From positions 22,002 through 86,001 of the forward strand of contig DATKZM010000058.1 of assembly GCA_035527975.1 (NCBI GenBank): a stretch of 64,000 bases of DNA. Reading direction: 5' to 3'. A program made the translations under genes and the position numbers. The notes under the pieces are model-generated. The model did not search any database. It saw only the letters and a program-made list of their open reading frames with translations, and was not told the DNA's origin. This stretch comes from DATKZM01 sp035527975 (GTDB lineage: Bacteria; Pseudomonadota; Alphaproteobacteria; JAPULJ01). Shown here piece after piece: positions 18,613 to 26,740 of this stretch; the stretch's first letter is position 1; each line of letters opens with the position of its first letter.

Positions 18613-19869
18613 ATGCCGATACTGGAATTGCCGCAACAAAGGCTGCCGGGCTGGCGCCATGCCCTGGCCTCACTCGACCGTCACGCGATCAGCAACGGCA
18701 TCACCGCGATGATGCTCGCCTGCACCGGACCGCTGGCGATCCTGCTCAGCGTCGGCGTCGCCGTGAAGGCCAGCCCCCAGGATATCGCCACCTGGATATT
18801 CGGCGGCTATGCCTTCGGCGGGCTCTTCTCGATCATCTTTTCGGTCCTCTACCGCATGCCAATGGGGATATGCTGGACGATCCCCGGCATCGTCCTGTTC
18901 GGCAATGCGCTTCAGCACCTGCCCTTCGCGGAGGTGATCGGGGCGCTCCACGTGACGGCGGCGCTATTGCTGGTCCTGGGGCTTTCCGGTTGGGTGCGCC
19001 GGATCACCGATTTCATCCCGATCAACATCGTGATGGCGATGGTGGCGGGCGTCTTCCTGCCCTTTTGCCTCAGGATCGTGAGCGGCTTTGAGCAGGATTG
19101 GCAGATCGCCATCGCCAGCGTCGCCGCCTTCGTCATGGTCTCGTTGGTGCCGGTGCTGGAGCGTAATTTGCCGCCGATTTTGGCGGCCCTTGCTGCCGGC
19201 GTCGGCGTCGCCCTGGCCACCGGCCAGTTCACGTTGACCGAGCCGCTGAAGCTTGCCATCGCCGATCCAATCGTCTACGCGCCAGCCTTCTCGTGGGCGG
19301 CGACGGTTGAGCTAGTCCTGCCGATGGCGATCACTGTGGTTGGCATCCATAACGCCCAGGGCTTCGCGATCAGCCGCGACAATGGCTACGATCCGCCGAT
19401 CAACACGTTGACCACCGCGTGCGGGGTGGGGTCGGTGGCGTTTGGACTGTTCGGGGCCGTTTCGACCTGCGTCACCGGGCCCTCCAACGGCATTCTCAAC
19501 ACGTCGGGCGACCCGGCGCGGCGTTACATGGGCGGCGTCGTGTTCGGCACACTGATCCTTGTCTTCGGCGTGCTGGCGCCGCCGGCGGCCCAGTTGGCGC
19601 TGGCGCTGCCGGCCGCCTTCATCGCGCTGCTCGGCGGGCTAGCGATGTTCCCTGTCCTGCGCGCGGCCTTCGTGTCGGCATTTTCCGGGCGCTTTCAGAT
19701 CGGTGCAATGGTCGCCTTCATCGTCACCGTCGCCGGGATTCCCGTCGCCACCATCGGCGCGCCGTTCTGGGGCATCCTCTTCGGGACCGTCGCCTCGCTG
19801 CTGTTCGAGCGCGCGGACTTCCGCCGGGCGCGCCAGGACAGCCCGACGGCTTATACCAAGTCTCAGTGA
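18613..19869 (+). CDS. benE: Benzoate/H+ symporter, BenE family
   Basis: A 418-aa inner-membrane transporter. Characteristic are AISNGITAMMLACTGPLAILL near the N-terminus, IFGGYAFGGLFSIIFSVLYRMPM, the WTIPGIVLFG segment and VVGIHNAQGFAISRDNGYDPPIN, plus CVTGPSNGILN. ATG 18613 gives the family-typical start; the longer frame upstream overlaps the lipoprotein gene and is arginine-rich noise. The protein would import benzoate with protons. Its last residues (AYTKSQ) and stop codon are encoded by the end of the inserted MITE at 19849-20121, so the native C-terminus has been replaced; the loss is probably small because it lies beyond the last helix. Confidence 0.88.
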   Translation: MPILELPQQRLPGWRHALASLDRHAISNGITAMMLACTGPLAILLSVGVAVKASPQDIATWIFGGYAFGGLFSIIFSVLYRMPMGICWTIPGIVLFGNALQHLPFAEVIGALHVTAALLLVLGLSGWVRRITDFIPINIVMAMVAGVFLPFCLRIVSGFEQDWQIAIASVAAFVMVSLVPVLERNLPPILAALAAGVGVALATGQFTLTEPLKLAIADPIVYAPAFSWAATVELVLPMAITVVGIHNAQGFAISRDNGYDPPINTLTTACGVGSVAFGLFGAVSTCVTGPSNGILNTSGDPARRYMGGVVFGTLILVFGVLAPPAAQLALALPAAFIALLGGLAMFPVLRAAFVSAFSGRFQIGAMVAFIVTVAGIPVATIGAPFWGILFGTVASLLFERADFRRARQDSPTAYTKSQ

Positions 19870-20121
19870 TATTGACCCATTTGGTGGCGCCGGATTGGCC
19901 CTCAGATTAGGCACGCGGCGCGGCGCGATGCAGCGCATCGGGCAAGCCCGCGTAACGCGGCCGGAGGGCCAATCCGCCCCACCGAAGGCCGCCATATTTT
20001 GTCCGCCGGCGTCGTTGCGCGCGGCTTGTGGTGCGCCGCACCACGGCGCAACCCGCGCCTAACCGGCGGACAAAATCTTGGCAGTCAAATGGCTCAATAT
20101 CACTGAGATTTGGTATTAAGC
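19849..20121. mobile_element. Structured MITE with ~35-bp terminal inverted repeats (IS630-like ends)
   Basis: Ends 19849-19883 and 20086-20121 are inverted copies: GCTTATACCAAGTCTCAGTG on the left, GCTTAATACCAAATCTCAGT read inward from the right, with agreement continuing through ATATTG and CATTTG. Inside are two independent hairpin arms: CGGATTGGCCCTC (19891-19903) with GAGGGCCAATCCG (19964-19976), and ATTTTGTCCGCCGG (19996-20009) with CCGGCGGACAAAAT (20063-20076). No coding capacity is seen. The outer TTATACCAAGTC also begins the IS630-type element near 63861, so that transposase family could mobilise it. About 270 bp long. Confidence 0.8.
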
Positions 20122-20189
20122 GGCGAGACGGACTGCAGTTGATAAAGCGAAGCGGAAATCGCGGCCGGGTGTGCCGGCGCGCGCCGGTG

Positions 20190-20666
20190 TCAGGACGCCT
20201 TTCGCATCACTTTCGGACGCTCAGGCGCGCGGCTCAGCGCGTTGTTGAGATCGACCAACTTGCCCAGCAATACCTTGAAAGTTTGCCGCTCATCCTCACT
20301 CAGCGGCGCCAGGATGCTCTCTTGGGCTTTCTCAACGTCGGGGGTCATGGCCTTAACAAGCGCCGCCCCGGATCTGGTCAGGTAAAGCCGCTTGGTCCGC
20401 CGGTCTGTCGCACCCGACGATCGGCGCAGAAGGCCCTTTTCTTCCAGCCGCCCGACCACCTCGCCGGTATTTGAACGATCGAGCGCAACCAGATTGGCCA
20501 GCGAGATCTGATCGATGCCCGGATTCCTCTCGACGGTATAGAGAATACTGTACTGTATCGATGTTGCACCGTGCGTCCGGCAGTGCTCGGCAAAGATCGA
20601 AATCGAAATTTGCTGGGCTCGCCGGATCAGGTGCCCCGGATGTTGATAGATAATGCCATTTTTCAT
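20190..20666 (-). CDS. MarR-family transcriptional regulator
   Basis: A 158-aa winged-helix repressor. Start ATG 20666 gives MKNGIIYQHPGHLIRRAQQIS; the core carries TSIQYSILYTVERNPGIDQISLANLVALDRSNTGEVVGRLEEKG (recognition helix) and the wing GATDRRTKRLYLT. This form, with NPGIDQ and ALDRSNTG, resembles MarR regulators of aromatic degradation. It is divergent from the transglutaminase-like gene and the Fe-S/ligase cluster, which it probably controls, possibly with an aryl-CoA or aromatic acid as effector (inference). The frame stays open far upstream antisense to that gene, which I ignore. Confidence 0.88.
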   Translation of the reverse strand: MKNGIIYQHPGHLIRRAQQISISIFAEHCRTHGATSIQYSILYTVERNPGIDQISLANLVALDRSNTGEVVGRLEEKGLLRRSSGATDRRTKRLYLTRSGAALVKAMTPDVEKAQESILAPLSEDERQTFKVLLGKLVDLNNALSRAPERPKVMRKAS

Positions 20667-20671
20667 GGCGT

Positions 20672-20694
20672 TGGAGTATGGCCAGACAACTCCA
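20672..20694. promoter_or_regulatory. Possible MarR operator in divergent intergenic region
   Basis: TGGAGT (20672-20677) and ACTCCA (20689-20694) form a 6-bp inverted repeat with 11-bp spacing, 6 bp upstream of the marR-type ATG on the reverse strand. Size and place suit a MarR dimer site that would repress its own gene. Short arms make chance occurrence possible. Confidence 0.3.
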
Positions 20695-20852
20695 GCTTGT
20701 CGATAGATCGGCCATGACCAGCGCGCGTCGCCGCCATGCGCGACGCGGCGGGCCCTTGACATGGCCTGGCGCACGTTCGAAATCCATACAGGCCGTATCC
20801 TCCGCCTAGCCGAGCCCAGCCCAACACCGCGCCATGCAAGGACGCATCGACC

Positions 20853-21590
20853 ATGACCGAAACGACTGCCATCGATGAGCTGAACACCGATCTGAAGGCA
20901 ACGACCGACGATCCGGCCGCATTTCTCGCCATGACCTGGTTTCTGGACGGCGACACGCCTTCGGTGCGTGACTATGCCGCCGAGCATGCGGGCAGCGACG
21001 GCAGCGACCTTGAGCGCGCGGTGCGCCTGTTTTACGCGGTCCGCGACGGCATCCGTTACGATCCCTACGCGGCCATCATGGTGCGCGACTATTTCAGGGC
21101 CAGCCACACGCTGACGCGCGGCCGAGGGTTCTGCGTCCAGAAGGGTGTGGTGCTCGCCGCGGGTTTGCGCTCGCTCGGGATCCCGGCCCGTCTCGGCTAT
21201 GCCGACGTCACCAATCATCTTGCAAGCCCACGGCTCATCGAGCTTCTCGGCACCAGCGTCTTTTATTGGCACAACTACGTCGAGGTCTGGCTCGACGGGA
21301 AATGGGTCAGTTGCACCCCTGTCTTCAATGTTGAACTCTGCGAGAAATTCAACACCCTCCCGCTCGACTGGGACGGCAAGAGCGATTCGCTCCTTCATCC
21401 CTTCGACGGCGACGGCAAACAGCACATGGAGTATCTGCGCTACCACGGCGCTTTCTCCGATCTGCCGTACGAGATCCTGGAGGCGTGTTTCGTCAAGGAA
21501 TATGCCAAGGCCTATGAGTCCGGCGGGCGTTTCGCGGAGGGCGGCGATTTTTACGCCGAGGCCGAGGCCATCGGACACTCGGTTCGCTAA
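20853..21590 (+). CDS. Transglutaminase-like superfamily protein
   Basis: A 245-aa cytoplasmic protein of the transglutaminase-like cysteine-protease fold. The nucleophile cysteine lies in GRGFCVQKGVVLAAGLRSLGI and the histidine in WHNYVEVWLDGKW. The usual third residue, Asp in a following W..vDpT-like motif, is not evident: the sequence reads WVSCTPVFNVELC, so catalysis may differ. There is no signal peptide. It opens the cluster with two Fe-S proteins and a PaaK-like ligase, divergent from the MarR gene. The role is unknown; hydrolysis or transfer of an amide or thioester is a guess from the fold. Confidence 0.8.
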   Translation: MTETTAIDELNTDLKATTDDPAAFLAMTWFLDGDTPSVRDYAAEHAGSDGSDLERAVRLFYAVRDGIRYDPYAAIMVRDYFRASHTLTRGRGFCVQKGVVLAAGLRSLGIPARLGYADVTNHLASPRLIELLGTSVFYWHNYVEVWLDGKWVSCTPVFNVELCEKFNTLPLDWDGKSDSLLHPFDGDGKQHMEYLRYHGAFSDLPYEILEACFVKEYAKAYESGGRFAEGGDFYAEAEAIGHSVR

Positions 21591-21701
21591 CCCCCAAATT
21601 TCTGACCCTGTTCAGCGCCGGACACGGAATTTATGCTAGCGTAGAATTTCCTGTGGGCCGGCATCGGGTCGCCCCAAATCGATGCGAAAGGAGCTTGCGC
21701 G

Positions 21702-22721
21702 ATGGATGCCGCTTCGGTCAAAGCGCTGGCCCGCGACCTCGGTGCCGATCTCGTCGGTATCGCCAGCGCAAAGACCCTCAACGCCTTTCCGCCCGACCCG
21801 CAACATCCCCAGACACCCGACCGCATTTCGCCCTATACCAAGAGCGTCGTGGTGATCGCCCAGCACATCCCCGTCGCTGCCTTCCGCGCCAAACAGAACG
21901 TGCCCGTCCAGTACATCGACATGCTGATCTTGCGGCGCATGGACAAGATTGCCTTCAGGCTCGCCGAGGCGCTGGAGGATGCGGGCTATCCGAGTTTCGT
22001 CACAGCGGCCCAGGAAACCGACTGGGACTACAAGAAAGCAAGCTACGGCAGGCTCTCTACGCGCCATCTGGGCATCGAGGCGGGGCTCGGCACCTTTGGG
22101 CTCGAGGTCAACATCCTGACGCCCGAATACGGCCCGCGCGTCTATCTGACCGGCATCCTCACCGAGGCCGAGCTCGAACCCGACGAGATGATCACCGAGC
22201 AGGTCTGCATTGGCGAATCCTGTTCGCGCTGTCTTTATTCCTGCCCGTCGGACGCCGTGCTGCATTTCGGCATCGACAAGCGCGGCTGCGCGGTCGAGGC
22301 GCAGGAATTCGGCTACATGCAGATCACCAAGTTCTTCAACACCTTCGTTGAGAAGTCGCACGACGAAAAGGCCGACGCGATCAAAAGCCGCGATGTCTAC
22401 GGCTTCTGGCAGGGGCTGCTGCGCGTCGTCGGCTCCTTCGGCGACTGCCCGCGCTGCCTTGCGGTATGCCCGGTCGGCAACGACTATCACGCTTATCTGT
22501 CTGACGCTCAGAAGCACATTCCCGAGCGCACGCCGGAGAAAGAGGCAAAGGCGAAGGGCTACAAACAGGCGCGCAAGGACGGCGACGAGATCGTGGGCCT
22601 CAACGAATGGAACCGGCGCTGGGTCGGCCCGGACGGCTACCAGGGCATGGTCGCCCGCCAGCTCCAGGCGTTCAAAAAACAGCAGCGCGAACGCGAGGAA
22701 GCGGCGGGCGAGCCGCACTAG
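21702..22721 (+). CDS. Cytosolic QueG/reductive-dehalogenase-like iron-sulfur protein, copy 1
   Basis: A 339-aa soluble protein without Tat signal. The first 165 residues resemble the dehalogenase/epoxyqueuosine-reductase domain (LGADLVGIASAK, STRHLGIEAGLGTFGLEVNIL, TPEYGPRVYLTGIL). Two cluster-binding regions follow: C169-x4-C174-x2-C177-x3-C181-P and C249-x2-C252-x3-C256-P with a possible extra ligand C196, predicting two [4Fe-4S] clusters. Relatives carry a cobamide or act as reductases. A good ribosome site (AAGGAG) precedes ATG 21702. It is a paralogue of the gene at 22926 and neighbours a CoA ligase, suggesting reduction of a CoA-bound or acid substrate (inference). Confidence 0.82.
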   Translation: MDAASVKALARDLGADLVGIASAKTLNAFPPDPQHPQTPDRISPYTKSVVVIAQHIPVAAFRAKQNVPVQYIDMLILRRMDKIAFRLAEALEDAGYPSFVTAAQETDWDYKKASYGRLSTRHLGIEAGLGTFGLEVNILTPEYGPRVYLTGILTEAELEPDEMITEQVCIGESCSRCLYSCPSDAVLHFGIDKRGCAVEAQEFGYMQITKFFNTFVEKSHDEKADAIKSRDVYGFWQGLLRVVGSFGDCPRCLAVCPVGNDYHAYLSDAQKHIPERTPEKEAKAKGYKQARKDGDEIVGLNEWNRRWVGPDGYQGMVARQLQAFKKQQREREEAAGEPH

Positions 22722-22746
22722 AGCGGCCGCAGATTTGAAAGTATCT

Positions 22747-22880
22747 CATCCCCCCTTGTGGGGGAGGGTTAGGGTGGGGGGTAAACACTCGTATGATTTT
22801 CCGCCGCCGTTGGCGGCGGGGCACCCCCACCCGGACGCGCCTTAGCGCGTCCACCCTCCCCCATCAAGGGGGAGGGTTAT
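22747..22880. repeat. REP-like double hairpin between the twin Fe-S genes
   Basis: The gap holds CCCCCTTGTGGGGG-type hairpin sequence at about 22750-22764, a GCCGCCGTTGGCGGCG hairpin at about 22803-22818, a GGACGCGCC/GGCGCGTCC-like pair and a final CCCTCCCCC/GGGGGAGGG hairpin near 22855-22877. This is a dispersed alphaproteobacterial intergenic palindrome cassette, possibly acting on mRNA stability between the two genes. No coding content is seen. Confidence 0.7.
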
Positions 22881-22925
22881 CTGGCCGCAACGAATGAATG
22901 CGGTCTGACTAGGAAGCGAGGGAAC

Positions 22926-23924
22926 ATGGTCGCGGTCTTCCAGTCGCCGGTCACCGCCGAAGAGATCAAGGCGAAGGCAAAAGCGCTCGGCGCCGATATC
23001 GTCGGCATCGCCGACGGCGCGGTCATGAACGAGAACCCGCCCGACCCCAGGGATCCTCGCCGGCCCAGTGATATCACTGACTACGACGCCGACCGCGTCA
23101 TCGTTGTCGGCAAGCGCCTCAACAGCGGCACCACCCGCCTCACCCGCTGGGACGAGCGCCACAAATACTACAACGACGAGTTGACCCTGACGCGGCTTGA
23201 GGAGACGACGCTCGATCTTGTCCTGTGGCTGGAGGAGCTGGGCTATCCCGGGCTCATCGTGCCGCCGACCCATGTCGATCCCTGGCGCTACCGAGGCAAT
23301 CCCGAAGAGGCGATGAAGCCGCTGCTCTCGCTCAACCACGCCGCTGTCGAGGCCGGTCTGGGCACGCTGGGCCTCAACCTCCAACTCCTCACGCCGGAAT
23401 ATGGCCCCCGGGTCATGCTCTCCGGGGTCCTGAGCTCAGTCCCCGTGACGCCCGACAAAAAGATGGAGGACGCGCTCTGCCTTGGCCCTGAATGCGGGCG
23501 CTGCCTGTCGACCTGTCCGGGCGACGTGGTGCAGCACTGGGATCGTGACTGGCAGGCTTGCGACCGCTACCGCAGCCCGCACGGCTTTTTCCAGCTCACC
23601 GAATATCTGGAGGAGATGATCCGCGCCGGCGATCCCGAGACCCAGCGCGCCATGCTGCGCTCGGAGACGAGCTTCAACCTCTGGCAGTCGATCCTGCGCG
23701 GATCGGGCGCGATCACCGGTTGCCGGCGCTGCCAGGATGTCTGCCCGGTCGGCGGCGACTACGAGAGGATGCTGAAGGACGCGCTGGACGTTATCCCCGA
23801 GGACAATGACGACAAACGGGCCCGGCTCAAATCCATGACCGAGACCGAGGCCGGCGGCGCGATGCCGGCGAGCCACGATGCCCAGGCGCGCTGGATCGGT
23901 AAGCGCGCCGGCTCGGACGGCTGA
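22926..23924 (+). CDS. Cytosolic QueG/reductive-dehalogenase-like iron-sulfur protein, copy 2
   Basis: A 332-aa paralogue of the 21702 product with the same order: KAKALGADIVGIADGA and a conserved NPPDPRDP segment, NHAAVEAGLGTLGLNLQLL, TPEYGPRVMLSGVL, then CLGPECGRCLSTCPG (C-x4-C-x2-C-x3-CP) and GCRRCQDVCPVGGDY (C-x2-C-x3-CP), with a further cysteine in WQACDRY. No export signal. It is separated from copy 1 by a repeat cassette and from the ligase gene by 4 nt, so the ligase is cotranscribed. The pair may form a heterodimer or act on successive steps; neither is known. Confidence 0.82.
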   Translation: MVAVFQSPVTAEEIKAKAKALGADIVGIADGAVMNENPPDPRDPRRPSDITDYDADRVIVVGKRLNSGTTRLTRWDERHKYYNDELTLTRLEETTLDLVLWLEELGYPGLIVPPTHVDPWRYRGNPEEAMKPLLSLNHAAVEAGLGTLGLNLQLLTPEYGPRVMLSGVLSSVPVTPDKKMEDALCLGPECGRCLSTCPGDVVQHWDRDWQACDRYRSPHGFFQLTEYLEEMIRAGDPETQRAMLRSETSFNLWQSILRGSGAITGCRRCQDVCPVGGDYERMLKDALDVIPEDNDDKRARLKSMTETEAGGAMPASHDAQARWIGKRAGSDG

Positions 23925-23928
23925 TCCG

Positions 23929-25218
23929 ATGCCCCTGCCGCTCCCCGCCTCCCGCGACGAGATCGAGGCAATCCAGCGGCAACGCCTGCCGATCGTGGTC
24001 GAGCAGGCAAAAAAGGCGCCGTTTCACGCCGAGCGCTTTGCCGGTATCGACACATCAAAACTCGGCAACCCGGAGGAATGGCGCAAAATCCCGATCCTCG
24101 ACAAGGAAGAGCTGCGCACGCTCTCCCCCGAGGCGTTTATGACCACCTTCAATATGGCGCCGCGCGGCGAGATCATGGAGTACTGGCGCTCGGGTGGCTC
24201 CACCGGCAAGCCGCTCTTCTACCCGCGGACCTTCGAGGACATGAAATACATGTATCTCGGCTTCACCCGCGGCATCGAGTGCATGGGGCTCAAACCGGGC
24301 GACACGGCGCACGTTTCCTTCCCGCTCGGCATCCATCCCGTCGGCCACATGTATGCCCGCGTCTGCCAGCATATCGGCGTCGGCGTCAACTGGGCCGGCT
24401 CGGGCGCTTCGACCCCTTCGGCGGTTCAGGTTCAGCTCATTCAAGATCTCAAGCCCACCGTCTGGATGGGCATGTCGAGCTACGGTCTTCATCTGGCCAA
24501 CCACGCCGAGGCGATGGGCATCGATCTGGCCAGCTCGAGCGTCGAGCGCATCGTCTGTTCGGCCGAGCCGATCTCCGCCGCCAAGCGCGCCAAGCTTGAG
24601 CGCAGCTGGGGCGCCAAGGTCTACGACAGCTTGGGCATGACCGAGTGTTGTCTGATCAGCTCCGAGGACGGCGAGGATGAGGGCTTCCGTCTCTGGGAGG
24701 ACATGTTCCTGACCGAAATCCTCGACCCCGAGACGCTTGAGCCCGTCGGCGTCGGCGAGACCGGCACGCTCGTCGTCACGCCCTTGTGGTCGAACAACGC
24801 CACACCCTTCATCCGCTGGTCCACCGGCGACATCGTCGTCAACCTCGGCTGGGGCGGCACCAGCACCGGCCCCTACTCGGTCTTCCCCCGCCTCCAGCAC
24901 GCCCACCGCACTGCGGGCTTTTTCAAGGTGCGCGGCGTCAACATCAATCACTCCGAGTTCGAGGACTTCATGTTCGGCTACGAGGCGGTGCAGGACTTCA
25001 AGGCCGAGATCGTGACCGTTGACGACCTCGACCGCCTACGCCTCTCGGTCGAGTTGAAACGCGGCTCGAATAGCGACGACATGACAACGCAGCTCGAGGG
25101 CGCCACCAAAACCACCTTCGAGGTCACGCCCGAGATCGTGATCCTCGAGCGCGGCACCCTGGCCACCGAATTCGAGGGCGCGGTCAAGGCCCCGCGCTTC
25201 CAGGACAACCGGGCCTAA
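23929..25218 (+). CDS. PaaK-like aryl-CoA ligase (phenylacetate-CoA ligase family)
   Basis: A 429-aa AMP-forming ligase of the short PaaK family. The nucleotide loop reads RSGGSTGKP (about residues 87-95), a variant of the usual SSGTTG. Other marks are GIECMGLKPGDTAHVSFPLGIHPVGH, YDSLGMTECC, STGDIVVNLGWG and the C-terminal KVRGVNINHSEFEDFMF. ATG 23929 lies 4 nt after the Fe-S gene stop. It should activate a carboxylic acid to its CoA ester for the twin reductases. It is clearly diverged from the two PaaK-like genes at 44736 and 46844, so it probably has another substrate. Anthranilate is a possible substrate given the kynureninase gene that follows, but this is speculation. Confidence 0.87.
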   Translation: MPLPLPASRDEIEAIQRQRLPIVVEQAKKAPFHAERFAGIDTSKLGNPEEWRKIPILDKEELRTLSPEAFMTTFNMAPRGEIMEYWRSGGSTGKPLFYPRTFEDMKYMYLGFTRGIECMGLKPGDTAHVSFPLGIHPVGHMYARVCQHIGVGVNWAGSGASTPSAVQVQLIQDLKPTVWMGMSSYGLHLANHAEAMGIDLASSSVERIVCSAEPISAAKRAKLERSWGAKVYDSLGMTECCLISSEDGEDEGFRLWEDMFLTEILDPETLEPVGVGETGTLVVTPLWSNNATPFIRWSTGDIVVNLGWGGTSTGPYSVFPRLQHAHRTAGFFKVRGVNINHSEFEDFMFGYEAVQDFKAEIVTVDDLDRLRLSVELKRGSNSDDMTTQLEGATKTTFEVTPEIVILERGTLATEFEGAVKAPRFQDNRA

Positions 25219-25226
25219 ATCCAGAT

Positions 25227-25253
25227 CGTCTCAGAGCGCAGCGATCTGAGACG
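25227..25253 (+). terminator. Possible terminator after the PaaK-like gene
   Basis: CGTCTCAGA (25227-25235) and TCTGAGACG (25245-25253) form a perfect 9-bp stem with a 9-nt loop, 8 nt after the stop codon. No T-run follows. Its place at the end of the Fe-S/ligase cluster fits a terminator or 3' stabiliser. Confidence 0.45.
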
Positions 25254-25279
25254 TGGCTGTTGATCTATCTCATATATTC

Positions 25280-25321
25280 AGAGCACGACGCGCGCGTCAC
25301 ACCAGATCACCGTGACGCGAA
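25280..25321. repeat. AGAGCACGA-type palindromic repeat, copy 1 (degenerate)
   Basis: CAGAGCACGA followed by CGCGTCACACCAGATCACCG and TGACGCG. It aligns over about 50 bp with the reverse complement of 30220-30270. The right arm is decayed here. It lies upstream of the kynureninase gene. Confidence 0.6.
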
Positions 25322-25465
25322 CCTGCGCTAAGGCTGGTCCGGGCCGGCTCCAGAAGACCACACGGCCCTATCGGCCGGCGCTCCTGAGCCATGATCCGGT
25401 AGGAAATGACGCCGGGCGGACGATCGGCCATAATCCGGCATATCGATCACCGCCGGCCCGAGCCA

Positions 25466-26701
25466 ATGACCACGATTACCCGCGACGATCTCGCCGCCCT
25501 CGATGTGGCCGACCCGCTGGCCCGCTTCGGTGAGCGCTTCTCGCTGCCCGAGGGCATTATTTATCTCGATGGCAATTCGCTTGGTGCCTTGCCCAAGGCG
25601 GTCGCCGACCGCATCGCATCGGTGGTCCGCGATGAATGGGGCCATGACCTCATTCGAAGCTGGAACACGCACGACTGGTTCACCCTGCCGGGCCGCGCCG
25701 GCGACAAGATCGGGCAACTGATCGGCGCGCATCCGGGCGAGGTGGTCGCCGCCGACAGCACTTCGGTCAACCTCTTCAAGCTGCTCGCCGCCGCCGTTAA
25801 GCTCAGGGCCGGTCGCACCGTAATCGTATCCGAGCCGGGCAACTTCCCGACCGATCTCTATGTCGCGCAAGGGCTGGGCGAGCTGTTGGGTGGCATCGAA
25901 TTGCGCCTCGCCGAGCCCGACGCGCTGGCCCAGGCCATCGGCGACGATACCGCTGTCGTCATGCTGACCCATGTGAACTACAAAACCGGCCGCCTGCACG
26001 ACATGGCGGCTGTCACCAAAATGGCGCACGAGGCCGGGGCTCTGATGCTTTGGGACCTCGCGCACAGCGCCGGCGCCCTGCCGGTCGACCTTTCCGGCGC
26101 CGATGCCGATCTCGCGGTCGGCTGCGGCTACAAGTATCTGAACGGCGGTCCAGGCGCGCCGGCCTTCCTCTATGTCGCCAAGCGCCTGCAGGACGACATC
26201 CGCCCGCCGCTCTCCGGCTGGATGGGCCACGCCGCACCGTTCGAATTCGGCATCGACTATCGCCCGGCCGAGGGCATCGCGCGCAATCTCTGCGGCACCC
26301 CGGCGATCCTCTCCATGGCCGGGCTCGACACCGCGCTCGATCTCATGCTCGAGGCTGACATGGGCGCGATCCGCGCCAAATCGGTGGCGCTGTGCGATGC
26401 CTTCGCCGCCCTCGTCGAACAGGACTGCGCCGGCCACGGGTTCGAACTGGCCTCCCCGCCCGCGGCGATGCGCGGCAGCCAGGTGAGCTTCCGCCACCAG
26501 CACGGCTACGCGATCATGCAGGCCCTGATCGGCCGCGGCGTGATCGGCGATTTCCGCGCCCCCGATCTGATGCGCTTCGGCTTCGCGCCGCTTTACATCC
26601 GGCACGTCGATGTCTTCGACGCCGTCGCGATCCTGCGCCAGATCATGGACACCCGCGCCTGGGACGTCCCCGAATTTCACGCCCGCGCGGCGGTGACCTA
26701 A
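25466..26701 (+). CDS. kynU: Kynureninase
   Basis: A 411-aa PLP enzyme that cleaves kynurenine to anthranilate and alanine. YLDGNSLGALPKAV near the N-terminus, the WNTHDWFTLPGRAGDKIG segment, ADSTSVNLFKLL, LTHVNYKTGRLHDM, LWDLAHSAGALPVDL and the PLP-lysine motif CGYKYLNGGPGAPAF identify it. ATG 25466 gives MTTITRDDLAAL; the upstream in-frame start is within the repeat area. Tryptophan dioxygenase lies 10 kb away at 36384 on the other strand; the formamidase step gene (kynB) is not in the window. The anthranilate could enter CoA-dependent degradation encoded nearby (inference). Confidence 0.95.
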   Translation: MTTITRDDLAALDVADPLARFGERFSLPEGIIYLDGNSLGALPKAVADRIASVVRDEWGHDLIRSWNTHDWFTLPGRAGDKIGQLIGAHPGEVVAADSTSVNLFKLLAAAVKLRAGRTVIVSEPGNFPTDLYVAQGLGELLGGIELRLAEPDALAQAIGDDTAVVMLTHVNYKTGRLHDMAAVTKMAHEAGALMLWDLAHSAGALPVDLSGADADLAVGCGYKYLNGGPGAPAFLYVAKRLQDDIRPPLSGWMGHAAPFEFGIDYRPAEGIARNLCGTPAILSMAGLDTALDLMLEADMGAIRAKSVALCDAFAALVEQDCAGHGFELASPPAAMRGSQVSFRHQHGYAIMQALIGRGVIGDFRAPDLMRFGFAPLYIRHVDVFDAVAILRQIMDTRAWDVPEFHARAAVT

Positions 26702-26740
26702 CGCGGGCCCGCCCCGGGACGGGGATCGGAAATCCAGACC

